From NCBI GenBank assembly GCA_011032825.1, contig JAADJZ010000025.1:186001-250000 (forward strand): a DNA stretch of 64,000 nt. Reading direction: 5' to 3'. Every line of letters starts with the position of its first letter. Positions within the stretch are counted from its first letter, which is position 1. Made by a program: the position numbers and the translations under genes. The notes beneath the pieces were generated by a model. That model did not search any database, was not told where the DNA came from, and saw nothing but the letters and a program-made list of their open reading frames with translations. The stretch comes from Massariosphaeria phaeospora (taxonomy: Eukaryota; Ascomycota; Dothideomycetes; Pleosporales). Of the stretch, positions 10,735 to 20,719 are shown in pieces.

Positions 10735-12888
10735 ATGAAGTCGATACTTGCAGCTGTCGCTGGCTTTCTTTTCTCACACTCTTTCATCACGTCTTCGCAT
10801 GCAGTTGCGATCAGCGCTGGCCCTAGTTGTGGCATATCCGCCCAAGACGACAGCTACTTTAGCGTTGTGGGAGTCCAAGGAGCGGGTATATACCCAAGGC
10901 AGGAATTGCGCGAACTTGAGAATGACTCAGAAACATGGAATCTTTTCATTCAAGCATTTGCACGATTCCAGGCCATGGACCAGAGCGAGAAGCTGTCATA
11001 CTACCAGATTGCCGGTAAGCTTCGCTCGGCATGAAAGCAGAAGTTTAGCTCATATGGACAGGCATACATGGTGCCCCATTCGGACCATGGGACAACGTAA
11101 AAGGTGAAGGCCTGACTGGGTACTGTCCCCACGTTAGCAACCTGTTTGGCACCTGGCATAGGCCCTACTTGGCTTTGTTCGAGCAAATTCTGCACGACCG
11201 AGCTGTCGAAATTGCAAAAGAATATCCGGAAGGCGAATCTAGACACAGAGCTGAGCAGGCGGCGAGTAAAGTGCGGCTGCCGTACTGGGACTGGGCGATA
11301 GATCCACCTAACAGTACTGAGGGCGTTATGCCTGCCAGTCTCCGACGCCCAAACGCGACGGTGAGGTTTCCCAACGGTACTTCTGGTGAAATCCCCAATC
11401 CTCTCTTGCAATATACCTTCCATCCTTTGCATTATGATGATTTTTCAGCTCTGGTATGTGCATGCTTTTCCCCCGACAGAGCCACGTCTGTTTTACTAAC
11501 TAATACAGGCTGAGTTCCAATTCAAGAATTGGGAGACTACGATTAGATATCCACTGGACGGTTACGCTGTACATGCAACTAGTCGAAATGACGAGCTCAA
11601 TGAGCGCATTGGAGCGCAGCAAACCAACAACCGCGACTTTTTGTACAAGATCCTTACCATGTACCAGCCTTTCAATGAATGGAGTACCAAAGCCAATGGC
11701 GGGAAAATAGGCAACATGGAGACTCTGCATGATGGCGTTCACAACACCTTTGGCCTGGGCCACATCGGCATTGTTGAAGTGTCCGCCTTCGATCCCGTAT
11801 TTTGGTTCCACCATTGGTGAGCTGTCTTGCCAAAGTCTCTTTCTCAGAACTCTGCTGACCCAGATAGCAACATCGACCGCATCATGGCCATCTTTCAATC
11901 GCGGTATCCTGACACCTGGGTCGAAGACGCCATCCAACGCAAAGCCACCTACACGATGCCCAGAAACGCCAGCCAAGGCCCCGCCTCCCCCCTCGCGCCG
12001 TTCCACATGAACGCCAAAGGCGATATGTGGACCTCAACAACTTCCCGTAATTGGACGTCCTTCGGCTACACGTACCCCGAGCTCGCAACCAATCCCTCCA
12101 ACGATAGCCTCACGCTGGCCATCAACAATCTCTACAAACCAGCCACCCAGGGCCTGAACAAGAACAACACGCTCGCAACGCTCAACCTCGACCCCAACAA
12201 CCGCACCGCCGACGCGGTCGACTGGATGGCCGAAGTCACCATGCCGTCCGACATCCAGATCACGTACTCGGTGCGCGCCTTCCTCGGCGCCCCTCACGTA
12301 GATCCGAAGAACTGGCCGACGGACCCGAACTACGTCGGTCAGGTGGCAAGTCTGTCGAGTCCGCGCATGGACTCGGATGTCATGGTTACAGCAAACATCG
12401 TGCTGACGGATAAGCTAGCGGAGAAGTTCAAAGCGGGCGAGCTAAAGAGCCTGAAAAAGGGAGATGTGGCCGCGTACCTGAAGACGGAGTTTCACTGGCG
12501 AATCCAGCAAGTCGTACGTTCTTTCTCTCCCACCAACTACACATACCATGCATGAGCCCAGCTCAGCCCGGCCCCCGCTAACACGAAGCAAATCCAGGAC
12601 CTCTCCGAAATCCCCCGCACAAACCCTCCCCACGGCCTCAACGTCACCGTTTTCTGCGTGCCCGTGCACCTCCCGCACTCGGAAACCGAGGTCCCCGTCT
12701 GGACTGGCCCCTTCGAGTACAAGCCCGCTATCGATGGAAATCCGCCCGACTACGATGCGCTGCCGGTGCCGGGTGCTGGCAGTGTGAATGTGACGAAGCC
12801 GGGCGAGTTCAATGAGACGAGTGGGGGGTGGAATGCGACGAGTGGGGGGTGGAGTTGGAATGGGACGACGTTGGAGGGGGATGAGTAG
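10735..12888 (+). CDS. Secreted tyrosinase (type-3 copper polyphenol oxidase)
   Basis: Oxidises phenols to o-quinones using a dinuclear copper centre; fungal members serve melanin or secondary-metabolite chemistry. Five exons: 10735-11014, 11062-11453, 11509-11816, 11868-12513 and 12598-12888; introns are 47-84 bp with ACTAAC or GCTAAC branch sites. The joined product is 638 residues. The N-terminus (MKSILAAVAGFLFSHSF) is a signal peptide. CuA ligands: GIHGAP, then CPHVSNLFGTWHRPYL, where Cys two before His fits the Cys-His thioether bridge. CuB: LHDGVHNTFG and DPVFWFHHCNIDRI; the last join falls inside HHC. N-glycosylation sequons are abundant. The tail is Gly/Trp/Asn-rich with a repeated SGGW. 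The fourth donor could be GTCGTA or GTACGT (one residue difference); I used GTACGT. Confidence 0.93.
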
Positions 12889-13562
12889 GGTGGGGAAGGG
12901 GAGGGGGGGGTGGTTGGGGGTAGTTACTGGTTGACTGACTGACTGATTGGTAGGGAAGGTCCTTGACAAAAGAGTAAACGGCTCAGGGAGCAAGTGTTAG
13001 GCGTTGGTACTGGATAGCATAGGACGGCTGGCCTTTCATGACGGATTTGCAATCGCCTATTACCGCCCTGCTGGTGGTAAGCACGGGACGTACATTACTC
13101 ACTGCCGGCTATGAATGAGTGCATAGCCAAACCCAAGACGAACACAAATCAAAACGACTGAATACATTATCTGCGAACAAGAGCTGTACAAACATCGATG
13201 ACCAAGCTAAGCTCAGCACAGCTGTGCGTCTGACGTGGTTGGAATTGGTTTGGTCTGGTTTGGTTTGATGGGCATTTGCACCTAGAACTCGGCCTTGCTT
13301 GCTTTCCTCGCAGGCAAATCAATCAATCATCCCAAACACGCCGCTGTTTAACAAAGATCACAAGTTCAGTTCAGTTCAGTTCAGTCCATTTCCCTTCGCT
13401 TCCCTTAGATTCCCTTCGATCCAATTCTATTCAAGCCCATCCAATCCCGAAATATAGAAAAGAAAAAGGAAACAAATACCTCCCCCTCAAAGTGCCTGCC
13501 CGCCTGCCTGCCTACTCAATTCATCCATCCATCTATCGAAACCGATCATCGAAATCAATCAA
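12889..13562. other. Convergent intergenic region with short tandem repeats
   Basis: Lies between the 3' ends of the tyrosinase gene and the minus-strand gene at 13563. It holds a GACT run near 12931-12943, TGGTTTGG runs near 13245-13268, a (TTCAG)n tract near 13365-13385 and several CATCC or CAATC microrepeats. No gene seen. Confidence 0.45.
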
Positions 13563-14212
13563 TCAACCAAGCAATCCCATTACCTGCGCCGCCCAAACCA
13601 TACAAACGAATGTGACAATTAGAAGGTGTAGGGTAGAGTTGGTGTCAACGCGGCCCGTCAGATGGGCCAGTTGGGCGCGCACGGCGGCTTGCGAGGCGAG
13701 GAGGGAGGCGTGGGTTTGGGCGCAGGTGCAGGCGCTGGTGCAGGCACAAATGGCGGGCTCGTCGGCGATTACCGTGGCGGGGTCGTAGTCGGGGGTGGGA
13801 GTGGTGCCGGTGGCGGTGGCGTTGGCGTTGGCGTTGACGTTGGATTTGATGGCCATGGCGATGTCAGACTACGTGAGTGCGTTAGTCGGTCATTCATTTA
13901 CTCAGCCCAGCTCATCTCAGTCCAGTTCCGTCTAGCTTAGCTCAGCTCAGTGTATATCCCTCGAAAGAGCCATAGAAAGAGAAAAAAGAAAAAGATAAAC
14001 GCGTTGCATACTTGTACAGCAGGCATCCTCCTCTCAGCATCACCCGCTTCTCGCGTAACGTGCACAGTAGGCGGCGTGGCGGAATACGCTGGCGGAAAAG
14101 TAGCGGCGTAGAGGACTTCGTCTTGGTCTTGGATGGCGGCGACTTCTGCATGGTGGACTTCTGGGTGGTGGGGGCACGAGCAGGTGTAGGTTGAGGGTCT
14201 TGGGGTGGACAT
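13563..14212 (-). CDS. Small tail-anchored hypothetical protein
   Basis: I do not recognise this protein. Two exons are proposed: 14012-14212 (67 codons) and 13563-13868, joined across a 143-bp intron with donor GTATGC and acceptor CACGTAG, phase 0, giving 168 residues. The first exon has a Cys/His/Pro-rich start (YTCSCPHHPEVHHAEV). The second has an NANANATATG low-complexity run, a Cys cluster (CACTSACTCAQ), then a helical stretch and a hydrophobic C-terminal segment (LLIVTFVCMVWAAQVMGLLG) that would anchor it in a membrane with its bulk in the cytosol. It is divergent from the similarly built gene at 15195. The intron is longer than others in the window, and the acceptor is chosen by frame only. 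Confidence 0.5.
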
Positions 14213-15194
14213 CTTGAGGGCGTGGGTACGCGGGGGAAGTGTCTGCGTGTGGTGGGTGTTTAGTGCAAGACGAAGAAAGACGGAGGAAGAGAAGAGAAGA
14301 GAAGAGCCCCTTATCTCTGTCCCTCCATGCCGGAGTCATCTCGACGAAACCATGGTTCTGAGAGTGCGGCTCCACCAAATGGCCGCCCATTCAGCTTCCG
14401 CTGAATACAGATGAGGGCCACCCCCGTGCATTAATTCGTGTCCGATATAAGATACCTTTAGGCCATGCTCTTAACAGTATAAGAAATTCTAGTACTAGCT
14501 AGATAGGCTGCTTTTGTCTTTGCAAAGCCTTGCTATATCTAGTATACTGGATATTGTATTGTAAGGACTTCTAAAGGTGTAGAGGTGTAGTTAAGGTGCG
14601 CATGTTAGCGGACACGAATTAATGCACGGGGGTTCACGCAGACTTTTATACTGGTACTTCTCCACACCTGCTACCGACTACCGACTACTTATCCAGCCAG
14701 TACCCTCTCCCATAATGCATACCTCTCATACCCTCTCACCTCCCATTCGGTTTACTCGGTTTTGCGTTTTACCACGGTCGGCCCCTATTTTCCAGTGTGA
14801 AAGAATTTCTCGGTACTGGAACCAAACACCAGCTATCAATTCGAGATAGAGACAATAGTAATACCTACCGCCTGTGCGCATGCTTGGCTTGGCTTGGATA
14901 ATACATGCAGAGCCAATTAAGACGAGGGAGATGGCGATTGGATTTTTAAACGGGGTGTTATTCTATTTTCTAGCGAAAGAGAAGAGAAAGGAAGGCATAC
15001 GTACGTATGTGTGTTGCGAACCAGATGGGATGGATAAGATGGACGAATGAACGTACCTGGATTGGATAGCAAATGCGATGCGTCCAACTAACTGCCAGGT
15101 CTCCTATTCTCCTTCTATCCTCTCATCTTGTTCTTCTGTTCCCCCCTTCCTCTTTCCCCTCTCCATCCCTCGCGCCCCCCTCCTCCAGCGCAAA
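14213..15194. other. Divergent intergenic region carrying an inverted-repeat element
   Basis: About 1 kb between two divergent small membrane-protein genes. It contains the 214-bp element listed at 14420-14633. The remainder has CT-rich leader sequence before 15195 and a GGCTTGGCTTGG microrepeat near 14884-14897. No coding sequence seen. Confidence 0.5.
14420..14633. mobile_element. 214-bp element with perfect 24-bp terminal inverted repeats
   Basis: The sequence at 14420-14443 (starts ACCCCCGTGCATTAATTCGT) is exactly the reverse complement of 14610-14633. The interior is A/T-rich, has no coding capacity, and contains (about 14465-14556) a stretch related to the dispersed repeat family found elsewhere in the window (TCTTTGCAAAGC...TATATCTAGTATAC). 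This structure is that of a non-autonomous DNA transposon (MITE). I see no clear target-site duplication: the flanks are GGGCC and TCACG. It could instead be a long hairpin-forming element in a divergent promoter. Confidence 0.7.
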
Positions 15195-15897
15195 ATGTCT
15201 CCCCCTCGTCGTCCCCCCTACGCCCCGCCGCCCAACACGCCGACGTGCCCATGCTGCCGCCCCTTCGCCGGCTCCCGGAGCCCTAGCTGCAGCAGCAATT
15301 GCCCCAGCTACGGCTACACAGACATACCGACATTGGCATCCGCATCGTCGTCGTCGTCGTCGTCGCCAGAGTCAGAGCGCACGCCACTACTTGCCGTAAG
15401 TGACTCCCTCTCCCTCCCCCTATTCCTTCGAGACATGCCACTGCCACTGCCACCCCAATCTCATCCTGCCCCGTATATCCGTCTGTCTAGCGATAAAACG
15501 CACCAACCAACTAACCCCCCCAAAGCAGCAACAACGCCAACACCAAACGCATTACCAAACGCATTACCAAAACCGCACCCCATCGCAATCACCCCGCCAC
15601 CACCAACCCCGCACATCGCCAGATACACCCTTCTGGCAGTCAGCCTTCCTCCCATTGCCCTCCTCGCCCTCCCTCTCACCCGCCCAACTCACTCCGTCCT
15701 CCACACACTCCCGATCATCATCCATCTACATCGCCACCGCATCATCCACCGCCAGCGAAACCAGCTTCATCTCCATCTGCCCAACCACATCCCCATCCCT
15801 GCGCGCCCTGGTCTATCTGTTCGGCGGTCTAGCACTCGTTATCCTAGTGCTCAGCATCTTGGCGCTGGCGATTATTTTGCTGGGAAGAGCGCGTTGA
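15195..15897 (+). CDS. Small tail-anchored hypothetical protein
   Basis: Unrecognised family. Exons 15195-15395 (67 codons) and 15526-15897 are joined across a 130-bp intron (donor GTAAGT, acceptor CAAAG, phase 0), giving 190 residues. The N-terminal exon is Pro/Cys-rich (TPTCPCCRPF, then CSSNCPSYGY) and has a seven- to eight-Ser run coded by a TCG tract. The second exon starts with a Gln/His-rich segment containing a repeated QTHYQ motif, followed by a Ser/Pro-rich region and a C-terminal transmembrane helix (LVYLFGGLALVILVLSILAL) with a short basic end, GRAR. First-exon length and the Cys/Pro start resemble the divergent gene at 13563-14212, hinting at an old duplicate pair. The last exon is partly duplicated downstream at 16034-16260. 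Confidence 0.55.
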
Positions 15898-15985
15898 ATT
15901 CGATTTCGACTTCGAATTCCGCGCAGTGGCTGGAGATGGAGATGTTGGCAGTGGCGCCGTAAAGAGAGAGAGAGAAAGCTCTTGA
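15724..15985 (+). repeat. Parental copy of a partial tandem duplication (gene 3' end)
   Basis: This stretch covers the last about 170 coding bases and the 3' UTR of the gene at 15195. A diverged second copy lies at 16045-16265. Shared landmarks in the same order: ACCAGCTTCATCTCCATCT versus ACCCGCTTCATCTCCATCT, CCTGCGCGCCCTGGTCTATCT versus a GTGCGCCCTGAGCTATCT run, then GAGCGCGTTGA, TTCGACTTCGA, CGCGCAG.GGCT and GTGGCGCCGTAAAGAGAGA versus TAGCGCCGTGAAGAGAGA. Confidence 0.75.
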
Positions 15986-16609
15986 CAGGGGAAGAACTTT
16001 TACCATGGGAGAGATAAAATGGTTTACCTTGCATTTTTACAAAGCGCTATTTCATCATCATCCACCACCAGCAGCGAGACCCGCTTCATCTCCATCTCCG
16101 CATCCGCATCCCTGTGCGCCCTGAGCTATCTATTCGGCGCTCGGCATCCTAGCGCTGGCGACCAGTCTGCTATCGAGGAGCGCGTTGACTTCGACTTCGA
16201 CCTCCGCGCAGCGGCTAGAAATAGGAGCAGTAGCGCCGTGAAGAGAGAGTGTGTGAGAGTGAGAGAGAGGAGGAGGAAAAACAAGACGGATAATTCGAAG
16301 CTATTTTCTTTTCTCGACCAAACCCGTACCCGAACCCAAACCGGCAGAAGGATTCTAGTTTTTCATGAAGCACACCAAAGCAGACGGGTGGTTTTAACCT
16401 GGCAGTTGCATCTTTTACAAAGCGCTATTGCATCCAATCTAATCCAGCATACGAGGCAAATGGGATGCACAATAAATGTGTGTTTTGTATACAACCTGAA
16501 CTGATTCCCATGTCCATCTTACAATTGATATACGAATTGACATGTTGGTCCTACAAAATCCGCGCAAAGGTAGGTAGTCGGCACCCGCGCCTGCCGCTCG
16601 CTATTCTTT
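15986..16609. other. Intergenic region with repeated TTTACAAAGCGCTATT
   Basis: Apart from the duplicated gene tail, the 16-mer TTTACAAAGCGCTATT occurs twice in direct orientation (about 16036-16051 and 16412-16427). Its central TTTACAAAG also occurs in the dispersed repeat family of this window, so these may be remnants. Nothing else is seen; the end is the 3' flank of the minus-strand thiolase gene. Confidence 0.45.
16034..16265 (+). pseudogene. Decayed duplicate of the 3' end of the gene at 15195
   Basis: A second, shorter copy of the last exon and 3' UTR of the upstream gene. The stretch that codes the transmembrane helix in the parent is deleted (the text jumps from the FGxx equivalent to a region equivalent to the end of the gene), so it cannot encode a complete tail anchor. 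An open frame of 161 codons crosses it from 16019 but has an unrelated low-complexity continuation. I read it as a non-functional fragment. Confidence 0.6.
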
Positions 16610-18140
16610 CTACTCGGCGACCCACACAGCCGCCATGCCCATACTATCACAATCACGTTAGCAAAACCATCCAAATACCCTATAAACACAAGGAGTAGAG
16701 AGAAATCCGACTTACCCAGTCCCCACACACATACTCGTAACCCCGATCTTTTCGCCCCTCCTCCGCAGCTCCGTGAACAGCGTGCTCACCTGCCTCGCGC
16801 CCGTGACCCCCAACGGATGTCCAAACGCAATCGCGCCGCCCTTGGGATTGATCTTCTTGGCGTCCAGCCCCAGCTCGTTGATGCAGTACAGGCACTGGCT
16901 CGCAAACGCCTCGTTGATCTCCCAGATGTCCACGTCGTCTTTGTGCAGGCCCGTCTTCTGCAGCACGACGGGGATGGCGGCCGCGGGGCCGACGCCCATG
17001 AGGAGAGGCGGCACGCCGACAATGGACGCTTGCACGAATTTGCCGATGATGGGCTGGTTGAGGCGCTGCGCGGTGCTGCGCTTCATGAGCAGGACGGCGG
17101 CGGCGCCGTCGGAGATCTGCGAGGCGTTACCGGCGTGGATGGACCCGTCTTTGGCGAAGGCCGGGCGGATCTTGCCTAGGCTCTCCGCCGTGATGCCTTG
17201 CCGTACGCCATCGTCTTTGGAAACCGTAATCGTCTTCTCCTCGTCCGTCTTCGGGTCAGTCCACTTGACCGTCAGCGGGGCAATCTCCTCGTCAAAGAGG
17301 CCCTGTTTCTGCGCCTCGACGGCCTTCTGGAACGACTCGGCGGCGAACTTGTCCTGTGCTGAGCGCGGGATGTTCTGGGCCTTGGCCATCTTCTCCGAGA
17401 GCACGCCCATGGACACTTTGCAGTTGGCGGCCTCCGTGTGCGACTCGAGCAGCTCGGAGAACTCGGAGATAGCCTGGGGGCCGTACTGCGTGCTCATGCT
17501 CTCGGTGCCAGCGCCGATGCCGATTTCGATCATGCCGGCCTTGATCTGGTTGGCGATGTCGACGCAGGCCTGCAGCCCGCTCGAGCATTGCCGGTTTAGC
17601 GACTTGACGGCGGCGGTGACGGGGAAGCCGGCAGCGAGGGCGGCGGCGCGGAACTCGGTGGCTCCTCCGCCGGGCGCGAGGACGGTGCCGACGGCGATGT
17701 CTTCGACGAGGTTGGTGTCGATGCCCGAGCGTTCGATGAGGGCTTTGAAGGCGCCGAGGAGGAGGTCAGCGGCGGCCGTGTCTTTGAAGCCGCCCTTGCC
17801 GCCTTTCGTGATGGGCGTCCGGAGCGCGCATGTTACGACGACCTAGAGCGAGGGTGTTAGTTGGATCTGACTGTACATGACGCCGTTGTGGTATGGTGAA
17901 CCACGGCCACATGCTTCTGAACGTCGCTCGACTGAACAGCTGAAGGGGGTCTCCGGAAACTCACATCGTCAGGATGCTTCTCCAGAATCGACTGCTTGCC
18001 CGACTTGCTAGCAGCACTCAGGTGGTTGCTAACCTGCGAAAGCCGTTCCTGAGCTACAAACATTGTCAGCTTTGGCTCCCCGCCGCCATTGCGCACCCTC
18101 TATACGCACCCTGTTGACCGCGGCCAGTCTGATTTGCCAT
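16610..18140 (-). CDS. Peroxisomal 3-ketoacyl-CoA thiolase
   Basis: Catalyses the last, thiolytic step of fatty-acid beta-oxidation, releasing acetyl-CoA. Four exons on the minus strand: 18110-18140, 17965-18053, 16716-17842 and 16610-16643; all joins keep frame and the product is 426 residues, normal for Pot1/Fox3-type enzymes. A PTS2 signal is visible near the N-terminus: RLSQVSNHL fits [R/K][L/V/I]x5[H/Q][L/A]. Catalytic residues: Cys in NRQCSSGLQA, His in GGAIAFGHPLGVTGARQ and the second Cys in TSMCVGTGMG. The last exon is only 34 nt and codes MGMAAVWVAE, completing the C-terminal strand. The first intron (GTGCGT donor) follows only 31 coding bases. The first ATG is chosen because MANQ and the PTS2 follow. 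The WBP2-like gene lies upstream on the same strand. Confidence 0.95.
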
Positions 18141-18775
18141 GATGAAAGTGGAAGTGGATATGTGAAAAGGATCAAGGAGGAGGAGCCGCGATTTGGTGTC
18201 GACAATAGAGAAACGAGCGCTGGCCTTTCTTATGAGGTCAACTGTTGGATCACGAACTGACGACTGTCCGACGACCAGCCGAGGTAGCTACCGGATGCGG
18301 CTAGGCCGGATAGACCCCGGCTTTCACATGGTACCGGCCCCCGGGCAGTAGCGTCTTCACATGCGCGCCGCGGGACTCCCGTCATGTGCCTGTCCTCGTG
18401 AACAACCATGACTGATGGTGCGTGATTGATTGACCAAGCCTCTGTATCACTAGAATCAGCTGCGTGAGCGCACGTCCGTCAACAAGTTGCCAAATTGTGT
18501 AGATACGAAAGGACAGGGGCAGAGTGAACATGTTGGACATTCGTAGCCCTATTAGAAGAAGCAGTATCGAGTACAAGTTGTTCGTTCCAACCCATCAAAA
18601 CGTGAAACAATATCCAAGTATGACCGCCGTCGTAGCTCGTTGACCCAGAGGAGATGCCAAAAGACCGCCGCAAGTTCCGTGTCCCATCAATGTAATATAG
18701 CAGTCGCTAAAACGACACTTCCCTCTCCAAGTAACGCCACGCTTTTGAAACAGACCACGAGACGTCGTTGCAAGC
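18141..18775. other. Promoter region of the thiolase gene
   Basis: About 635 bp between two minus-strand genes, serving as the thiolase promoter and the WBP2-like 3' flank. A CGG-containing stretch lies at about 18293-18345 (CCGGATGCGGCTAGGCCGG and CCGGCCCCCGGG), the sort of sequence bound by Zn2Cys6 regulators such as the FarA/FarB (CCGAGG/CCTCGG) fatty-acid regulators. I did not find that exact hexamer pair, so no operator is called. Confidence 0.4.
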
Positions 18776-19771
18776 TCACCGATAACCCCGTTGGCCTGGA
18801 CTCCGCAACCGCCTCTCCAGCTCGTCTGCGATGCTGTCCCTCTGCACTTCCTCGTAGCCCGGGGGTGGCTCTGAGGGCGGCTGGAACGACTCCTGCTCGG
18901 GGCTGCCGAGGGGACTCGCTGAATCCGAAAACGACTCTGCGACTGTGCTCTCCGCCGTGACCGGCGACCCGGGCAGCGGGTCTGGCACCCGTGCATGTCG
19001 CGGCGAGTCCTCGTACGTCGGCAGATCTTCGAGATGCACCGAGTTCAAGTTCACGCCAGACAGCGCCCCAGCTCCACGGCCGTCCCCAGTCTCGGTCCCA
19101 TCACCGGTACCATGGCCACTGTCCCGCGCAACGTCGACTGCCTGCCGCAGCCGGTCCTTCAGCCGCTCGAACGTCGTGGCGAAATCGAACGCGCCGCCCT
19201 CTTTGAACTCCATGATCATGTCGAGCTCCGCAAAGCCCGGCGGTATGCCCCCACCATAAACCGGTTGTATTAAGGCCTCCCACTTGTTTGCGCCGAACCA
19301 CGGCGCTGTAACGCGGGAATCGGCAACGTTGAGGATCGGCACGGCGAAGGACTCGAGGTCAGGCGTAGGAAAGACGGGTAGGTAGATGATCTGGGGTTGG
19401 AGTCAGTAAGAGTTACACGCGACATGATGTGTCCAAGGCTTACTCGTCGGTTTGTGAGGTATACAACGCCCGACTTGCATTGCTTCGAGTAGGCCTGGCT
19501 CGGTGGGTTGCGGTCTTTGCTCTGGAGCGACAGCGTGGTCCGCGGGGGAGACACGTAGAGGGTCTGTTCGCCAGGCAGAGGAGTATAACCGCCTTCGTCG
19601 GCGAGCATCACCCAGCTGTTCTTGCGGTTAGCTTTGCGTCCTCTCATCTCTCCTGCTGGTGGCACAGTGCAGCTGTCGCGATCTGGCGGGGCACACCAGC
19701 TATGCGGCTCAGTGCACCAGGTGGAGGGAGGGGAGGGGGGAGCAAGGGCGGCATACTGACTTTAACGACAT
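18776..19771 (-). CDS. WBP2-like protein (GRAM-type, PPxY motif)
   Basis: Fungal relative of WW-domain-binding protein 2, which has an N-terminal GRAM/PH-like domain and Pro-rich WW ligands that recruit HECT ligases of the Rsp5/Nedd4 class. Exons: 19761-19771, 19444-19615 and 18776-19390. The 11-nt first exon is required to begin MSLNWVML, the conserved start; joins also give VYLTNRR-IIYLP and then AVPILNV, conserved in the family. Product 265 residues. GRAM region marks: GGYTPLPGEQTLY, GVVYLTNRR, TAPWFGANKWEA. The C-terminal half is disordered with LPTYE and a PPPGYEE (PPxY) motif. The stop is reached just after a possible donor (GTGAGC at about 18777), so a further small exon cannot be excluded. 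Confidence 0.85.
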
Positions 19772-20719
19772 TGTGTGGGCTTCTTGTGACGTTCCAGAAT
19801 AGGATTTCCTGGCACCGCAGTGAGGGGATACAGCTGCTGCTGCCGGTCTAGTCGCCTCCCGCGCGACGTGCGGGTGCTCAGATGCGGGATGGTGGGAACT
19901 CGAAGACGAGGGGAACGGTTTATTAGCCGCTGTTGGAGCAATCTTCTGGCGTCCGGGCCGCCGTCCGCGCCGAATCACAGAGATTGCTGCGGCTAAGGCG
20001 CAGATGCAGCTTGTTGTGTGAGTCCGAAGTAGGTCGCAGGAGTGGTGCTAGCATCGAGTGCGGGGATGCTGTTGGTGGAGTGGGCCCTAGTTGTATGTAC
20101 CTAGACCGATGGCACTTGGGCCATGTATTGTTCCGGGCAGCAAATCGCGGCAAACAGAATATTCAGAGAAGAAAAAGCTATCGATCGAGTAGTGGGTTTA
20201 TATGGCAAGAAGCGTTGCCTCGACGGTTGACGCGCCCGGGCTCGTCCGCATCATCGGGCGGTCTCGTGATGGGGCTTGCGTCACCGACCAACAACTGTTG
20301 AATGCGACGCTCCATGGACGACCCCGTAGCAGAAAACATTCAACTAGAGTATACTTTGGCAATCCTCTTGGCAGTGCACAAGATTTAAGCAATAAGTAAA
20401 TAGTCTACCTGGGTAGAACTTGTAGAAGTCAAAGGATATACTCACGTCCACTAGGGACACATCAGAAACGAACTATGGCGCAAAGAAGACATATTCTCTT
20501 ATGTCTCACACACGCTCTATAATCCTCACAAGTGGTGCTGCGGTAAGTCGTAAATTAGGGATTAATGTACTTGTACAGGTACCTAGGGGCGGCAGGGATA
20601 TGTATCAATAAGGACGGGTGAATGAGCTAATCCCGATGCAGATAGCGCGAACCAGTCTTCACAATGGTCCACTCCAAGCTCACCTCATCGACGACTCGAA
20701 CAGCACATCGTTGAGCAGC
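19772..20719. other. Intergenic region with a truncated dispersed repeat
   Basis: Promoter of the WBP2-like gene plus 3' flank of the FAD-oxidoreductase gene. No gene is convincing. A shortened copy of the window's dispersed repeat lies at 20358-20440. Confidence 0.45.
20358..20440 (+). repeat. Dispersed repeat family, internally deleted copy
   Basis: Contains the family's left end (GCAATCCTCTTGGCAGTG), the AGCAATAAGTAAATAGTCTACCT middle part, and then jumps to the distal GAACTTGTAGAAGTC part, lacking the CTTTACAAAG...CTAGTATAAC core seen in other copies. Confidence 0.6.

Noticed and set aside
14420..14633. Inverted repeats as a CRISPR-like or terminator hairpin
   Set aside because: There is one pair of 24-bp ends separated by 166 bp of unique sequence in a eukaryotic genome; this fits a miniature transposon, not a CRISPR array or terminator.
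16773..17846. 357-codon open frame on the plus strand
   Set aside because: Mirror of the GC-rich thiolase exon 3, which is certain from catalytic residues.
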